A stretch of DNA of 64,000 nt from contig NC_019962.1 of assembly GCF_000230735.2 (NCBI RefSeq), forward strand, positions 620,001 through 684,000, given 5' to 3'. Position numbers and translations under genes: made by a program. Positions within the stretch are counted from its first letter, which is position 1, and each line of letters starts with the position of its first letter. Positions 50,834-59,913 of this stretch are shown in pieces. Under the pieces are notes generated by a model. It searched no databases, had not been told where the DNA came from, and saw only the letters and a list, made by a program, of their open reading frames with translations. The stretch comes from Natrinema pellirubrum DSM 15624 (GTDB lineage: Archaea > Halobacteriota > Halobacteria > Halobacteriales > Natrialbaceae).

Positions 50834-51970
50834 TCAGTCGTCGCTTTCTGCCGGCGGACTCGAGCCGTCGTCGGCCGCCAGATCGGCTTCGGAGACGCTC
50901 TTGGATTCGCTCTCGACGCTGACGCCCTCCCAGTCGTGGTCCGTGTGGTACCCCTCGCGGTCCTTCGCGCTGGGCGCGACGCGGATGAACTCGGCACCGT
51001 CCCGGGCGGCCGGGATGGTGTGTCCGCCGCAGTAGGAGAGCCCGGATCGGATGCCGGCGCAGAACTCCTCGACGACGTCGGCGACCGGTCCCTTGTAGGG
51101 GGTCAGGGCCTCGACGCCCTCGTCGGCGTCGACATCGACGTCCTTGTCGTCGCGGTCCTCGGCGGCCGCGGTGGTCGCCATCCCCCGCGAGCGCTTGTAT
51201 CGGGTGCCGTCGACCTCGACGACAGCGCCGGGCGCTTCCTCGGTGCCGGCCAGCAGGCTCCCGACCATCACGGTGTCGGCCCCGGCCATCAGCGCCTTGA
51301 CCGCGTCGCCGGAGGTACGGATCCCGCCGTCGGCACAGATCGTCACGTCCAGGTCCTCGGCGGCGCTCGCACAGTCGTCGACGGCCGTCAACTGCGGGAC
51401 GCCGGCCCCGGCGACCTTTCGAGTCGTACAGTGCGAACCGGGACCGATCCCGACCTTCACACAGTCCGCGCCGGCAGCGGCGAGGTCTTCGACGCCCGCC
51501 GGCGTCGCGACGTTCCCCGCGACGAGGTCCGTCTCCGGGAACGCCTCGCTCAGTTGCTCGACGGCCTCGAGCGTCCGCTCCAAGTGGCCGTGGGCGACGT
51601 CGACGACGATCGCGTCGACGCCGGCGTCGACGATCGCGTCGCTTCGCTTGACGTAGTCCTCGTTGATCCCGACGGCGGCGGCCACCTGCTCGTCGGCCTC
51701 TTTCACTCGTTCGACCTGCTCGGCCTGCTCGGCCGCCGTCAGAAACCGGTGTAACACGCCGATGCCGCCGGCCCGCGAGAGTTCGATCGCCAGGTCGGCC
51801 TCCGTGACGGTATCCATCGCGGCCGAGACCAGCGGCGTCTCGAGGTCGACGGACGGCGTGAACGGCGTCTCGAGGTCGACGGTACTGCGGCTGTCAACGG
51901 GTGAGCGCTGTGGGACGAGGAGAACGTCCCCGTAGCTCAGTCCGGTCCGGAGATCACGTAGATTGGTCAT
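50834..51970 (-). CDS. IMP dehydrogenase/GMP reductase family enzyme without CBS domains
   Basis: A 378-residue TIM-barrel purine enzyme. The catalytic cysteine loop reads [20 protein letters not shown] (IMPDH has GPGSICTTR), with the phosphate-binding [13 protein letters not shown] and [13 protein letters not shown]. The CBS pair of ordinary IMPDH is absent. A segment [13 protein letters not shown] retains the IMPDH-like flap glutamate region, but an Asp-rich insertion precedes it. IMP dehydrogenation or GMP reduction cannot be separated by eye. ATG at 51970 ([10 protein letters not shown]); an extra three codons are open upstream. Confidence 0.88.
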   Translation of the reverse strand: MTNLRDLRTGLSYGDVLLVPQRSPVDSRSTVDLETPFTPSVDLETPLVSAAMDTVTEADLAIELSRAGGIGVLHRFLTAAEQAEQVERVKEADEQVAAAVGINEDYVKRSDAIVDAGVDAIVVDVAHGHLERTLEAVEQLSEAFPETDLVAGNVATPAGVEDLAAAGADCVKVGIGPGSHCTTRKVAGAGVPQLTAVDDCASAAEDLDVTICADGGIRTSGDAVKALMAGADTVMVGSLLAGTEEAPGAVVEVDGTRYKRSRGMATTAAAEDRDDKDVDVDADEGVEALTPYKGPVADVVEEFCAGIRSGLSYCGGHTIPAARDGAEFIRVAPSAKDREGYHTDHDWEGVSVESESKSVSEADLAADDGSSPPAESDD

Positions 51971-52041
51971 TCCCCTCATAAATCAGGGGCTCCCACCGCA
52001 TAAGTCACACGTTCTTCGTGTAGCGGGCCCGTCGCCGGCGG

Positions 52042-52515
52042 TTACGCTCGCGGGTCCCGGTCCGGCCCGGGATACTCGCCGTCCTCGACGGCCGCGTACA
52101 GACTCTCGGGATCGAACAGGCGCGCGAACGCGTCCGGCGGCCGGATGCTGACCGAGACGCGGGGCTGGAGCGTCAGGCCGGCCTCTGCCGATCGTAGCCG
52201 CTCGTCGTAGGAGAGCAGGTGTGCCGCCTCGCCCCGATAGGCCGACGCCAGCGCGGGATGATCTCCCTCGGGCTGGTCGACCGCGACCCGCTCGGCCTCG
52301 AGGCGCTCGCGGTGATCGGCGGCGAGGTCGGCGTCGGCGAGTGCCGTTACCAGCTCCTCGGTCGCCGCGAGCAGCGGGTCGCTCGCGACCAGTTCGACCC
52401 ACGAGTGGCGGCGGACGTGATCGAGCGCCTCGCGGGCCGATCCGCCGACCAGCAGGTCCGCCGCGAGGACGTCGGCGTCCGCGACGACGCGGGCGGGATC
52501 GGGCTCCTCAGGCAT
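52042..52515 (-). CDS. PIN-like domain protein
   Basis: A 157-residue protein with a PIN-type start: VVADADVLAADLLVGGSAREALD, in which acidic residues D12 and D14 resemble the first metal ligand of PIN nucleases. Later acidic residues (DHPALASAY, SYDERLRSA) fit the remaining positions. The C-terminus is proline- and acid-rich. PIN nucleases cut RNA, and many are toxins. The ATG overlaps the stop of a 35-codon ORF by 8 nt, a toxin-antitoxin-like arrangement. Not proved to be a nuclease. Confidence 0.75.
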   Translation of the reverse strand: MPEEPDPARVVADADVLAADLLVGGSAREALDHVRRHSWVELVASDPLLAATEELVTALADADLAADHRERLEAERVAVDQPEGDHPALASAYRGEAAHLLSYDERLRSAEAGLTLQPRVSVSIRPPDAFARLFDPESLYAAVEDGEYPGPDRDPRA

Positions 52516-52615
52516 CGTCTTCCTCCCGGATCGTCGCGAGTTCGTCTCGGATCGACTCGAGATCACCGTCGTACTCCGCGCCGCGATCGAACAGGTCGGC
52601 CCAGCTCGGTGGCAT
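52508..52615 (-). CDS. 35-aa acidic protein overlapping the PIN-like gene
   Basis: The frame encodes MPPSWADLFDRGAEYDGDLE and continues with a short acidic helix to residue 35, ending in TGA at 52508-52510. Its stop overlaps the ATG of the PIN-like gene (ATGCCTGA, 52508-52515), so it is the upstream member of a coupled pair. It is too small for standard gene callers. The two-helix acidic layout fits a small antitoxin or partner, but I have no homology evidence. Confidence 0.65.
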   Translation of the reverse strand: MPPSWADLFDRGAEYDGDLESIRDELATIREEDDA

Positions 52616-52663
52616 CGGTGACGGTTAGCGCTACGGGATGAAAGGTCGTCCGGCTCCCGGCGC

Positions 52664-53767
52664 TTATTCCGCACGGGAGAGCAGCCAGAACGCGACAGCC
52701 CCGGCGACGAAGGCGACGCCGACGTTGACGGCCGCGCCGACGGCTCCGACCCCCACCACGAGCGCGAGCGACCGACGGTCGTCGACTGGATCGAACGCCG
52801 CTCGAGCCAGCTGACCACCGACGACGACCAGCAGGACGCCCAGAAGCGCCATCGGGAACGCCGCGAGGGCAGCCCCGGCGGCGACCAGCGCGAGCGCGAG
52901 GTAGCCGACGCCGAGCAGGACGTTCGCGCCGCCGGTCCGCGCGCCGAAGGCGTACTTGCCGGCCAGCCCGCCGCTGCCGTGACACATCGGCACGCCGCCC
53001 AGCGGGACCGCCGCCAGACAGGTCACGCCCATGCTCCGTGAGAGCGCGTCGGCCGAGACCTCGCGGTCGTAGAGGTCGCCACAGAGCAGGGCGGTCGCGA
53101 TGGCGGCGTTCCCGATCGTCATGCCCAGCTGGGCGACGGTCCCCTCGATGGCGGCCGCGGATAGCGCCGGCCGCCCGGCAGGGAAGACCGCGAGCGCGGG
53201 CGCGGTCGGCGTCGGAACGCCCGCCGTCGCGACGGCCGCAACCGCGCCGAGCCCGAGGACGACTAGTGCGCTCGTCCGGGCGTGGCCGACCAGCGCCAGC
53301 AGGCCGACGACGGCGAGCCCGGTCGCCGCTACGGGCGGGTTCCCGACCGAGAGATCGACCGCCGCCTCGAGCAGGAGCAGTGCGACCGCGAACTGGACGC
53401 CGCGGATGACGGGCTCGCCGACGACCTGCTGAAGCCGACCGACGAGCCCGAGCCGGCCGACGACGAGCAAGACGCCGCCGGCGAGCAGCCCGGCCGCGGC
53501 CAGTTCGGCGTAGGAAAGCGCGCCGACGATCGCCAGCCCGACCAGGGCCTTCATCGGCTCGACGGACAGCGGCAGCCCGTAGTAGAGCCCCCAGACGATC
53601 TGGAAGACGCCAAAGCCAAGCAGGACGTGAGGGAGAGAGACGCTCGTCGTCGCCCCAAGCGCGACCAGCAGCGGCAACACCGTAACCGAATCCCCTAGCG
53701 CACCCGTGAGTTCGCCCGCGGAGAACTCGAGGTCGCGACCGGCCCGCGACTCGACGGAGTACGCCAT
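52664..53767 (-). CDS. MOT1-type sulfate/molybdate transporter
   Basis: A 367-residue integral membrane protein with about ten to twelve helices, of the molybdate/sulfate transporter (MFS_MOT1) family. The family signatures are SVEPMKALVGLAIVGALSYAE in the first half and VPMCHGSGGLAGKYAFGART in the second. It probably imports molybdate, useful for molybdoenzymes; sulfate is the alternative. ATG at 53767. The upstream spacer to 53915 holds only promoter-like sequence. Confidence 0.88.
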   Translation of the reverse strand: MAYSVESRAGRDLEFSAGELTGALGDSVTVLPLLVALGATTSVSLPHVLLGFGVFQIVWGLYYGLPLSVEPMKALVGLAIVGALSYAELAAAGLLAGGVLLVVGRLGLVGRLQQVVGEPVIRGVQFAVALLLLEAAVDLSVGNPPVAATGLAVVGLLALVGHARTSALVVLGLGAVAAVATAGVPTPTAPALAVFPAGRPALSAAAIEGTVAQLGMTIGNAAIATALLCGDLYDREVSADALSRSMGVTCLAAVPLGGVPMCHGSGGLAGKYAFGARTGGANVLLGVGYLALALVAAGAALAAFPMALLGVLLVVVGGQLARAAFDPVDDRRSLALVVGVGAVGAAVNVGVAFVAGAVAFWLLSRAE

Positions 53768-53914
53768 CTGTCCCCCGTAATTCGGGGACGAACTTGACTC
53801 TTGCCTGTAACTGTTCTCCCTTTCGGGCCGGCGTAAGCGTAATCTATAGTGGTTATCGGACGGGTCGGGACGCTCCCTCGAGCCGCCGGTCGGCGGCCGT
53901 CAGTCGGGTCGTCG

Positions 53915-55540
53915 CTATCGAGACGCGGTGCCGCCGTCGCCGATCGTCTCCGGCGTCGCGTCGGCCGTCGAGACGGCCTCCGGGTCGACGTCGTCGGCGG
54001 TCCGTGGCTCCGGCAGGTCGTAGCCGCTCTCGGTGTCGTAGGCCACGAGCTGTGCGTTCAACTCGCCGGCCTGCTCGGTCAGGACGGTCGCGCTGCGGGC
54101 CACGTGGGAGAGCGCCTCCGCCTGGGCCGACGCCCGGCGGGCCGCTCGCGCCGAGGTCGACGCCGTCGCCGCGCTCGTCTCGGCGGCGTCCTCGACCAGC
54201 ACGACGACCTGCTGGGTCGCCGACGCCTGCTCTTGGGTCGCCGCGGAGATCTCCTGAACGCCGTCGTTTGTCTCCTCGGCGAGTCCGGCGACCTCCTCGA
54301 GCGCGGTCGCGGCGTCCTCGACGTCGGCGACGCTGTCCTCGATTCGGCCGCGGCTGGTCCGGACCTCGTCGGCGGCCGCCATCGCCCGCTCTTTGAGTCC
54401 CTCGAGGCGTTCCTCGACGGTCTGGACCGAGTCGTAGACCTCCTCTGAGAGGGTCTGAATCTCGTCGGCGACCGCGCCGAAGCCCTCGCCACCGGCCTCG
54501 CCCGAACGAGTCGCCTCGATGTTGGCGTTCAGCGCCAGCATGTTGGTCTGTTCGGCGATCTCGCTGATCGATTCGATCAGCTCGTCGATCCGCTCGGCTT
54601 CGGCCTCGAGCCCCTCGATCTCCTCGAGGGTCCGTTCGGTCTCGGTGTCGATCACGGCCATGCCGGTGATCGCGTCGCCCGCGGCCTCGCTTCCCTGCCG
54701 GCCGACGCGTGCGGTCCGGTCGGCGGTGTCGGCGACCTCGGAGGCGGTCGCGGCGATCTCCTCGACCGTCGTCGAGAAGTTCTCCATCTCGGCCGTTACG
54801 GTTCGCAACTGCTCGTTCTGTTCCCTGTTGTCCGCGACGACCTCGGTCAGCGCCTCGCTCGTGCGTTCGCCTTCCGCCTGTACCGCCTCCATGCTGGTCG
54901 TGAGTTCGCGGCTGTAGGTGACGACCTCGCCGGAGAAGGACTTCAGCGTCCCGAAGGTGTCCTCGATCTCCGCGAGCATCCTGTTGGAGTTGTCGGCCAA
55001 CTCGTCGAGCGATTCGTGGGTGCCCGGCCGCTCGAACCGACGGGTGAGATCGCCCGCGGCGACCGCCCGCGTCGTCTCCGCGTGGGTCTGGACGGTCCGC
55101 TCGAGTTCGTCCAGCGACCGGTCCGTCCGGTCGCGTTCGGCCAACTGCTCCCGGATCCCGGCCAGCGATGACTCGAGGGCCGCGAACTCGTCGTCGCGGT
55201 CGCCGTCGAAGGGGTCGTCGTACTCGCCGGCCTCGAGGCGCGTCACTCGCTCGGTCAGGTCGGCGATCCCCGCACGCAGTCGGTCGCGCTGGCCCGGCGC
55301 GGTTCGGGCGCTCGAGGCGGCGGCGATCCCGGCCGCGGTGGCGCCCGTCGCGACGACGCCGGCGACGCCAGCCCCGAAGACGGCCGCGGTCTGGCCGCCG
55401 AGCGCGACCGCCGCGACGGCGACGACGACCAGTCCGACCACGGCGACCGCGAGGGCGAAACCGACCGGTCGATCCGATTGGATCGCCCCGGGAATCGGCG
55501 ACGAGTCGCCCGCGCCGGCCGCCTCGAGCGAGTCAGTCAT
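53915..55540 (-). CDS. Methyl-accepting chemotaxis-type transducer coupled to an H-NOX sensor
   Basis: A 541-residue transducer. Two close membrane helices at about residues 26-48 and 52-76 leave no extracellular sensor domain. A long coiled-coil signalling region follows, including the conserved hairpin EIAEQTNMLALNANIEATRS and AGEGF-like GGEGFGAVADEIQ. It should signal to CheA/CheW and the archaellum motor. Its start (ATG 55540) overlaps the stop of the H-NOX gene by 8 nt (ATGACTGA), so the sensory input is probably supplied by that protein in the cytoplasm. Confidence 0.93.
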   Translation of the reverse strand: MTDSLEAAGAGDSSPIPGAIQSDRPVGFALAVAVVGLVVVAVAAVALGGQTAAVFGAGVAGVVATGATAAGIAAASSARTAPGQRDRLRAGIADLTERVTRLEAGEYDDPFDGDRDDEFAALESSLAGIREQLAERDRTDRSLDELERTVQTHAETTRAVAAGDLTRRFERPGTHESLDELADNSNRMLAEIEDTFGTLKSFSGEVVTYSRELTTSMEAVQAEGERTSEALTEVVADNREQNEQLRTVTAEMENFSTTVEEIAATASEVADTADRTARVGRQGSEAAGDAITGMAVIDTETERTLEEIEGLEAEAERIDELIESISEIAEQTNMLALNANIEATRSGEAGGEGFGAVADEIQTLSEEVYDSVQTVEERLEGLKERAMAAADEVRTSRGRIEDSVADVEDAATALEEVAGLAEETNDGVQEISAATQEQASATQQVVVLVEDAAETSAATASTSARAARRASAQAEALSHVARSATVLTEQAGELNAQLVAYDTESGYDLPEPRTADDVDPEAVSTADATPETIGDGGTASR

Positions 55541-56123
55541 TCGCCTCCCCGCTGCGGACGGTAGCCGTGTCCGCCTCGGCGGATACTCGCCGCCGAATGT
55601 CGAAGACGCAGGCGTCGTCGCCCTCGTGCATACAGGTCCGCTCCTCGGCGACGAGGTCCTCGTCGAAGCGGTCGGCGACGCCCTGGATCGCGCCGCGAGC
55701 CACGTCACAGAGTTTCCGGTCCGAATCGTAGGTGATCCGGACCCGGTTCTCGTCGACCCGCTCCGACCGAATGCGCGGGGTCGTCAGCGTCGTCATGTCC
55801 CGGGTCCGCAGTGAGGTATGGAACCGCTGGATGTTCGCGATGAGTTCGAGCCCCTCCCAGTCGTCGTCGATGTGGAGGTCGTAGGTCTCGAGCAACGCGG
55901 GGACGACCCACCGCCCGTACTGGGTGAGGATCGTCCGCGGGCTCTGATCGGTGAGATCGCCGGCAGTGCGGGCGATCTCGTAGACGTCGCCGTCCGGATA
56001 GACCGTGACCGGGACATAGACCTTCTCCTCGATGTCGGCCTCGTTCTGAATCGCTAACCAGGCGTCCTCGCCGTAGGTGTCGACGACGAACGACTGGAGC
56101 GTCTGGAGGATTATGCCGTGCAT
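55533..56123 (-). CDS. H-NOX haem nitric-oxide/oxygen sensor
   Basis: A 196-residue haem sensor that detects NO or O2. The canonical residues are in place: proximal histidine H102 in IQRFHTSLR, and the haem-propionate motif Y132-x-S134-x-R136 in TYDSDRKL. The start MHGIILQTLQSFVVDTYGEDAW is typical of the family (usual length about 180-190). The C-terminal cysteines (TCMHEGDDAC) resemble an added metal or redox site. It is the first gene of a two-gene unit with the chemotaxis transducer, so it probably directs taxis in response to NO. Confidence 0.92.
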   Translation of the reverse strand: MHGIILQTLQSFVVDTYGEDAWLAIQNEADIEEKVYVPVTVYPDGDVYEIARTAGDLTDQSPRTILTQYGRWVVPALLETYDLHIDDDWEGLELIANIQRFHTSLRTRDMTTLTTPRIRSERVDENRVRITYDSDRKLCDVARGAIQGVADRFDEDLVAEERTCMHEGDDACVFDIRRRVSAEADTATVRSGEAND

Positions 56124-56370
56124 TCCGCCTCCCCTCGTCCCGCGTCCCCGACGACGGTCGCTCCGAACATATCAGATTTCACGATTAGTAACCCTTCTTA
56201 TGAACGTACCTGCTTAGCCTTTCACCCTGCACTGTTGGGTATCCGGATCGGCCGTGAAAGCATCTCATACAGCTCGAGCCGACGATACTGTCGCGTCCGA
56301 TGTCGCCGCCCGATACCGATTACGGCGACGAATCAGTACGTCTAAGTCGTCTGACTGGTATCGATCACCC

Positions 56371-57408
56371 GTGAGCGACCTCGGAAAAATCGATCGCGCG
56401 TTCTTCGACCGCCACATCGCGCCGAACCTCGGTGCCGACCGCGACGACGTCGCCGTCGGGCCGACCCACGGCGTCGATTTCGGCGTCCTCGATATCGGCG
56501 ACCGCGCGCTGGTCACCGCGACCGACCCCCTCTCGATCCTGCCCGCGCTGGGCCTCGAACGGGCCGCGCGCTTCGCCCTCGATCTCGTCCTCGCGGACGT
56601 GGCCGTCAGCGGTGTCCCCCCGTCACATCTCTCGATCTGTTTCACGCTGCCCGAGGGGATGACCGACGACGAGTTCGCGACGGTCTGGGAGACGATCCAC
56701 GCGGAGTGTGCGGACCTCGGCGTCGCCGTCGTGACCGGCCACACGGCGCGCTACGCCGACCCGTCCCACCCATGGGTCGGCGCGGCCACCGCGATGGGCG
56801 TCGGCGACCACGGCGACATCGTTCGGCCCGACGGGGCCCGCCCCGGCGATCGGCTCCTCCTGACGAACGGCCCCGCCGTCGAGGCCGTCGGCCTCCTGAG
56901 TACGCTCTTCGGCGAGGAAATCGACTGTCCCGCCGAGACGATCTCGGCCGCCCAGGACCGCCTCGAGGAGGTCTACGCCGTCCGGGACGCCCTCACGGCG
57001 GCCGCCGCGGGGCCGGTCCGGGCGATGCACGACGTGACCGAGGGCGGCCTCGCGGGCGCGTTGAACGAGATGGCCGACGGGGCCGACGCCCGGTTCGCGA
57101 TCGACCGCGACGCTGTCCCGCTGCGCCCCGGCGTCCGCGAGGTCTGTGACGCCCTCGGGATCGACCCCTGGGCGGCGACCAGTTGCGGGTCGCTGCTGCT
57201 TTCGGTCGACCCTGACGGCGTCGCCGACGTCCGCGAGGCGCTCGCGGATCGGGGGACGCCGGTCGCCGAGATCGGCCGCGTCGAGGCGCTCGAGGGCGAC
57301 GACGGTGCGGTGCTAGTCGACGGCGACCGGCTCGCGCATCCGAACGCCGACCCGTCGTGGGATGCCTATGCGGCGCTGGCCGCCGCGGCCAACGGCGACG
57401 GATCGTAA
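56371..57408 (+). CDS. AIR-synthase-family (HypE/PurM-like) protein
   Basis: A 345-residue protein of the PurM/HypE/SelD/ThiL superfamily. DVAVGPTHGVDFGVLDIGDRALVTATDP corresponds to the N-terminal ATP-binding strand, HDVTEGGLAGALNEMADG to the conserved central motif, and TSCGSLLLSVDP to the C-terminal domain. HypE proteins dehydrate a thiocarboxamide using ATP; HypE's C-terminal PRIC cysteine tail is absent, so HypE itself is excluded. The substrate is unknown. The start is a GTG at 56371 (MSDLGKIDRAFF); the upstream frame is open but not conserved. Confidence 0.85.
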   Translation: MSDLGKIDRAFFDRHIAPNLGADRDDVAVGPTHGVDFGVLDIGDRALVTATDPLSILPALGLERAARFALDLVLADVAVSGVPPSHLSICFTLPEGMTDDEFATVWETIHAECADLGVAVVTGHTARYADPSHPWVGAATAMGVGDHGDIVRPDGARPGDRLLLTNGPAVEAVGLLSTLFGEEIDCPAETISAAQDRLEEVYAVRDALTAAAAGPVRAMHDVTEGGLAGALNEMADGADARFAIDRDAVPLRPGVREVCDALGIDPWAATSCGSLLLSVDPDGVADVREALADRGTPVAEIGRVEALEGDDGAVLVDGDRLAHPNADPSWDAYAALAAAANGDGS

Positions 57409-57446
57409 TCACGGCTCGTTCCTTCTCGTCGTCTGGTCCCGACCGT

Positions 57447-57800
57447 TCAGACCTCGCGCAAGCCAAGGCTGTACTCGAGCGCGGTGTCGACCTCGTCCAT
57501 CCGATCGGCCGGCACCGATCCGACGACGTCCGTGATCCGGTCGTCGATCGAGACGGTTCGAACCTGACTACAGAGCGCGACCGAGTCCTCGCGGAGGGTA
57601 CACTCGTCGGCGGGGATCAGCACTTCGAACGGATAGCGTTCGTTCCCGTAGGACGTGGTAAAGGGGACGACGATCGTCGTCGGGGCGTTTTCGTTGCCGA
57701 CGTCGTTCTGGACGACGAGACAGGGTCTGGTCCCCCGCTGTTCGGAGCCGCGCGTCGGATCGAGTTCGACGACGACGATGTCGCCCCGCCGGACGTGCAT
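57447..57800 (-). CDS. MazF/PemK-family endoribonuclease toxin
   Basis: A 117-residue toxin of the type II MazF family, which cuts mRNA. The hallmark RRGDIVVVELDPTRGSEQRGTRPCLVVQND is at residues 4-33, and TTIVVPFTTSY and EDSVALCSQVRTVSIDDR follow. Residue R18 (TRGSE) lies where MazF has its catalytic arginine. It follows its antitoxin gene by 2 nt on the same strand. It converges on the AIR-synthase-family gene. Confidence 0.92.
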   Translation of the reverse strand: MHVRRGDIVVVELDPTRGSEQRGTRPCLVVQNDVGNENAPTTIVVPFTTSYGNERYPFEVLIPADECTLREDSVALCSQVRTVSIDDRITDVVGSVPADRMDEVDTALEYSLGLREV

Positions 57801-57802
57801 CG

Positions 57803-58075
57803 TTACTCCTCCCAGCCGGGCGCGTCGCCGAGTGAGGCGTTCGCTTCCCGCGAGGATCCGGCCATCTCGTCCGCGAGTTCGCGGTGGTGTTCGGCGCGGC
57901 GTCGATACCCCTCCGCGAGGTCCGCCCGCGACGTCGGTTTCTCGATGACGATCTTGTCACCTGCTTCGCGGATCGTCACCTCGTCACCACCGTGGATATC
58001 GAACGCCTCTCGAAGACGCTTCGGCAGCGTTACCTGCCCGCGATCGCCGACTTTCCGTGTTTCGGGCTCGCTCAT
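57803..58075 (-). CDS. AbrB/SpoVT-type antitoxin
   Basis: A 90-residue protein with an N-terminal AbrB-like swapped-hairpin DNA-binding domain: VGDRGQVTLPKRLREAFDIHGGDEVTI. The helical C-terminal half (RAEHHRELADEMAG) likely wraps the toxin. It is the first gene of the pair with MazF, separated by 2 nt. Autoregulation by promoter binding is the known rule for such systems. Confidence 0.9.
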   Translation of the reverse strand: MSEPETRKVGDRGQVTLPKRLREAFDIHGGDEVTIREAGDKIVIEKPTSRADLAEGYRRRAEHHRELADEMAGSSREANASLGDAPGWEE

Positions 58076-58242
58076 ACGTATTCAAATCATATCCATACCC
58101 ATAACGCTGCCGTCCGGACCGCGTGTCGTCGTTCGAAACCGATCTCGATGGGACTCGCTGGCCCCCTCGTCCGCCGACGGGTCAGTCTCGAGCCACTCCG
58201 GACAAGGCGTACCCGTGTCGGGGCCGTACACCGTCGTGACCG

Positions 58243-58440
58243 ATGAGCGACCTCGAACGAGTGAAAGCGGCGATCGTCGACGAACTCGAGGGGGAGCGCT
58301 ACACCCACACGGCCCTCAGGGAGCGGGTCGCCGACGAGTACGACTGCAGCGAGGCGGCCGTCAGTCGCGCAATCTCGGCGCTCCACGACGCGGGCGTGAT
58401 CGAACACAAACAGGGATTCTTCGAACTCACCGACGACTGA
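58243..58440 (+). CDS. Small winged-helix DNA-binding protein
   Basis: A 65-residue winged HTH protein, MSDLERVKAAIVDELEGERYTHTALRERVADEYDCSEAAV (positions 1-40), with the recognition helix in SEAAVSRAISALHDAG and the wing in EHKQGFFELTDD. It is divergent from the AbrB/MazF pair. No operator is obvious; its targets are unknown. Confidence 0.75.
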   Translation: MSDLERVKAAIVDELEGERYTHTALRERVADEYDCSEAAVSRAISALHDAGVIEHKQGFFELTDD

Positions 58441-58551
58441 CGGCGGGCGGTTCTCGACGACCAGACGTCCTCGAGGTGTCGATCACACCGCGGACGACTC
58501 TCAGCGTCGCTGACCATCACCGCTTAGTATAAGCCGGGAATACGGTTTCGT

Positions 58552-59913
58552 ATGCGAACACCAGCACCCGAGAGCCGGCCGGTCGCGCTGACGATCGCTG
58601 GCAGCGACTCCGGCGGCGGCGCGGGGATCCAGGCCGACCTCGCGACGATGGCCGCCCACGGCGTCTTCGGCACGTCGGCGATCACCGCCGTCACCGCCCA
58701 AAACACCCGCGGCGTCGAGTCTTCCCACGTCCTGCCGACCGCGGAGATCGCCGCCCAGCTCGAGGCCGTCACCGACGACTTCGCGGTCGGCGCGGCCAAG
58801 ACCGGGATGCTCGCGACGACCGAGGTCATCGAGACCGTCGCCGAGTACGCACAGGAGTTCGCGTTCCCGCTGGTCGTCGACCCCGTGATGGTCGCGACCT
58901 CGGGCGATCGGCTGCTCGAGCCCGAGGCCGAACGGGCCTACGAGGAACTGCTGGGTACGGCGACGGTCGCGACGCCCAACGCCGACGAGGCCGAAGTGCT
59001 GACGGACATCGCCGTCACCGACGAGGAGACGGCTCGCGAGGCCGGCGAGGCGATCCTCGAGACGGGCGTCGACGCGGTCCTCGTGAAGGGTGGGCACGTC
59101 CCCGGCGAGCGGGTCCGGGACACCCTCGTCACCGCGGAGACGGTCCGGACGTTCGAACACCCCCGCGTCGGGACCGAGGCCACCCACGGCTCGGGCTGTG
59201 CGCTGGCCGCCGCGATCGCGGCCCGACTGGCCACGGGCGAACCGCTCGAGTCGGCCGTCGAGGGGGCGACGGACTTCCTTGCCCGCGCGGTTCGGTACCC
59301 CTACGATGTGGGCGAGGGTCACGGCGCGGTCAACCACATGCACCCGCTGCGAAACGACGCCGCCCGGGAGCCCACCGCCGAGGAGGTGCAGGCGATCGTC
59401 GACCGGTTCGTCGCGGCCGACGTCTCGGCGCTGGTCCCCGAGGTGGGGATGAACGTCGTCGGCGCAACGCCCTACGCCGAGTCCGTCGCCGAGACCGCCG
59501 CCGTCGAGGGCCGGATCACGCGGACCCTCTCGGGGGTTCGACCCAACCGCGGGGTCCGGTTCGGGGCCTCGAGCCACATGGCCCGCTTCCTGCTGTCCGC
59601 GCGGGAGTTCGTCCCCGACCTGCGATTCGCGGTGAACTGCCGGTTCGACGCGGACGTCGAGGCCGCACTCGAGGCCCTCGCGTGGCCGATCGCCGAGTAC
59701 GATCGCGGCGACCAGCCGGCCGAGATCAGGGAGACGGAGGGGAGTACGATGGGATGGGGTGCCCGGCAGGCGTTCGCGGCCCGCGAGGAGCCCCCCGTCG
59801 CCGTCGTCGATCGCGGCGAGGTCGGCAAGGAGGCGCTCGTGAAGATCGTCGCGGCCGACCCCGAGACGCTCGCCGACCGGACGCTGGCGCTCGAGCGCGA
59901 GGTGACCCGATGA
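58552..59913 (+). CDS. thiDN: Bifunctional HMP-P kinase / thiamine-phosphate synthase (ThiD-ThiN)
   Basis: A 453-residue fusion in thiamine biosynthesis. Residues 1-265 are ThiD, which phosphorylates hydroxymethylpyrimidine phosphate ([14 protein letters not shown] and [14 protein letters not shown] with the catalytic cysteine). Residues 275-453 are ThiN, the archaeal thiamine-phosphate synthase ([30 protein letters not shown]). TTAGTATAAG at 58525-58534 lies about 22 nt before the ATG, so it is probably leaderless; no TPP riboswitch is seen in the short upstream region. It overlaps the next gene by 4 nt (ATGA). Confidence 0.95.
   Translation: MRTPAPESRPVALTIAGSDSGGGAGIQADLATMAAHGVFGTSAITAVTAQNTRGVESSHVLPTAEIAAQLEAVTDDFAVGAAKTGMLATTEVIETVAEYAQEFAFPLVVDPVMVATSGDRLLEPEAERAYEELLGTATVATPNADEAEVLTDIAVTDEETAREAGEAILETGVDAVLVKGGHVPGERVRDTLVTAETVRTFEHPRVGTEATHGSGCALAAAIAARLATGEPLESAVEGATDFLARAVRYPYDVGEGHGAVNHMHPLRNDAAREPTAEEVQAIVDRFVAADVSALVPEVGMNVVGATPYAESVAETAAVEGRITRTLSGVRPNRGVRFGASSHMARFLLSAREFVPDLRFAVNCRFDADVEAALEALAWPIAEYDRGDQPAEIRETEGSTMGWGARQAFAAREEPPVAVVDRGEVGKEALVKIVAADPETLADRTLALEREVTR

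Noticed and set aside
58441-58551. TPP riboswitch before thiDN
   Set aside because: The 111-bp spacer ends in a TATA-like box about 22 nt before the ATG, leaving no room for the conserved two-arm TPP structure.
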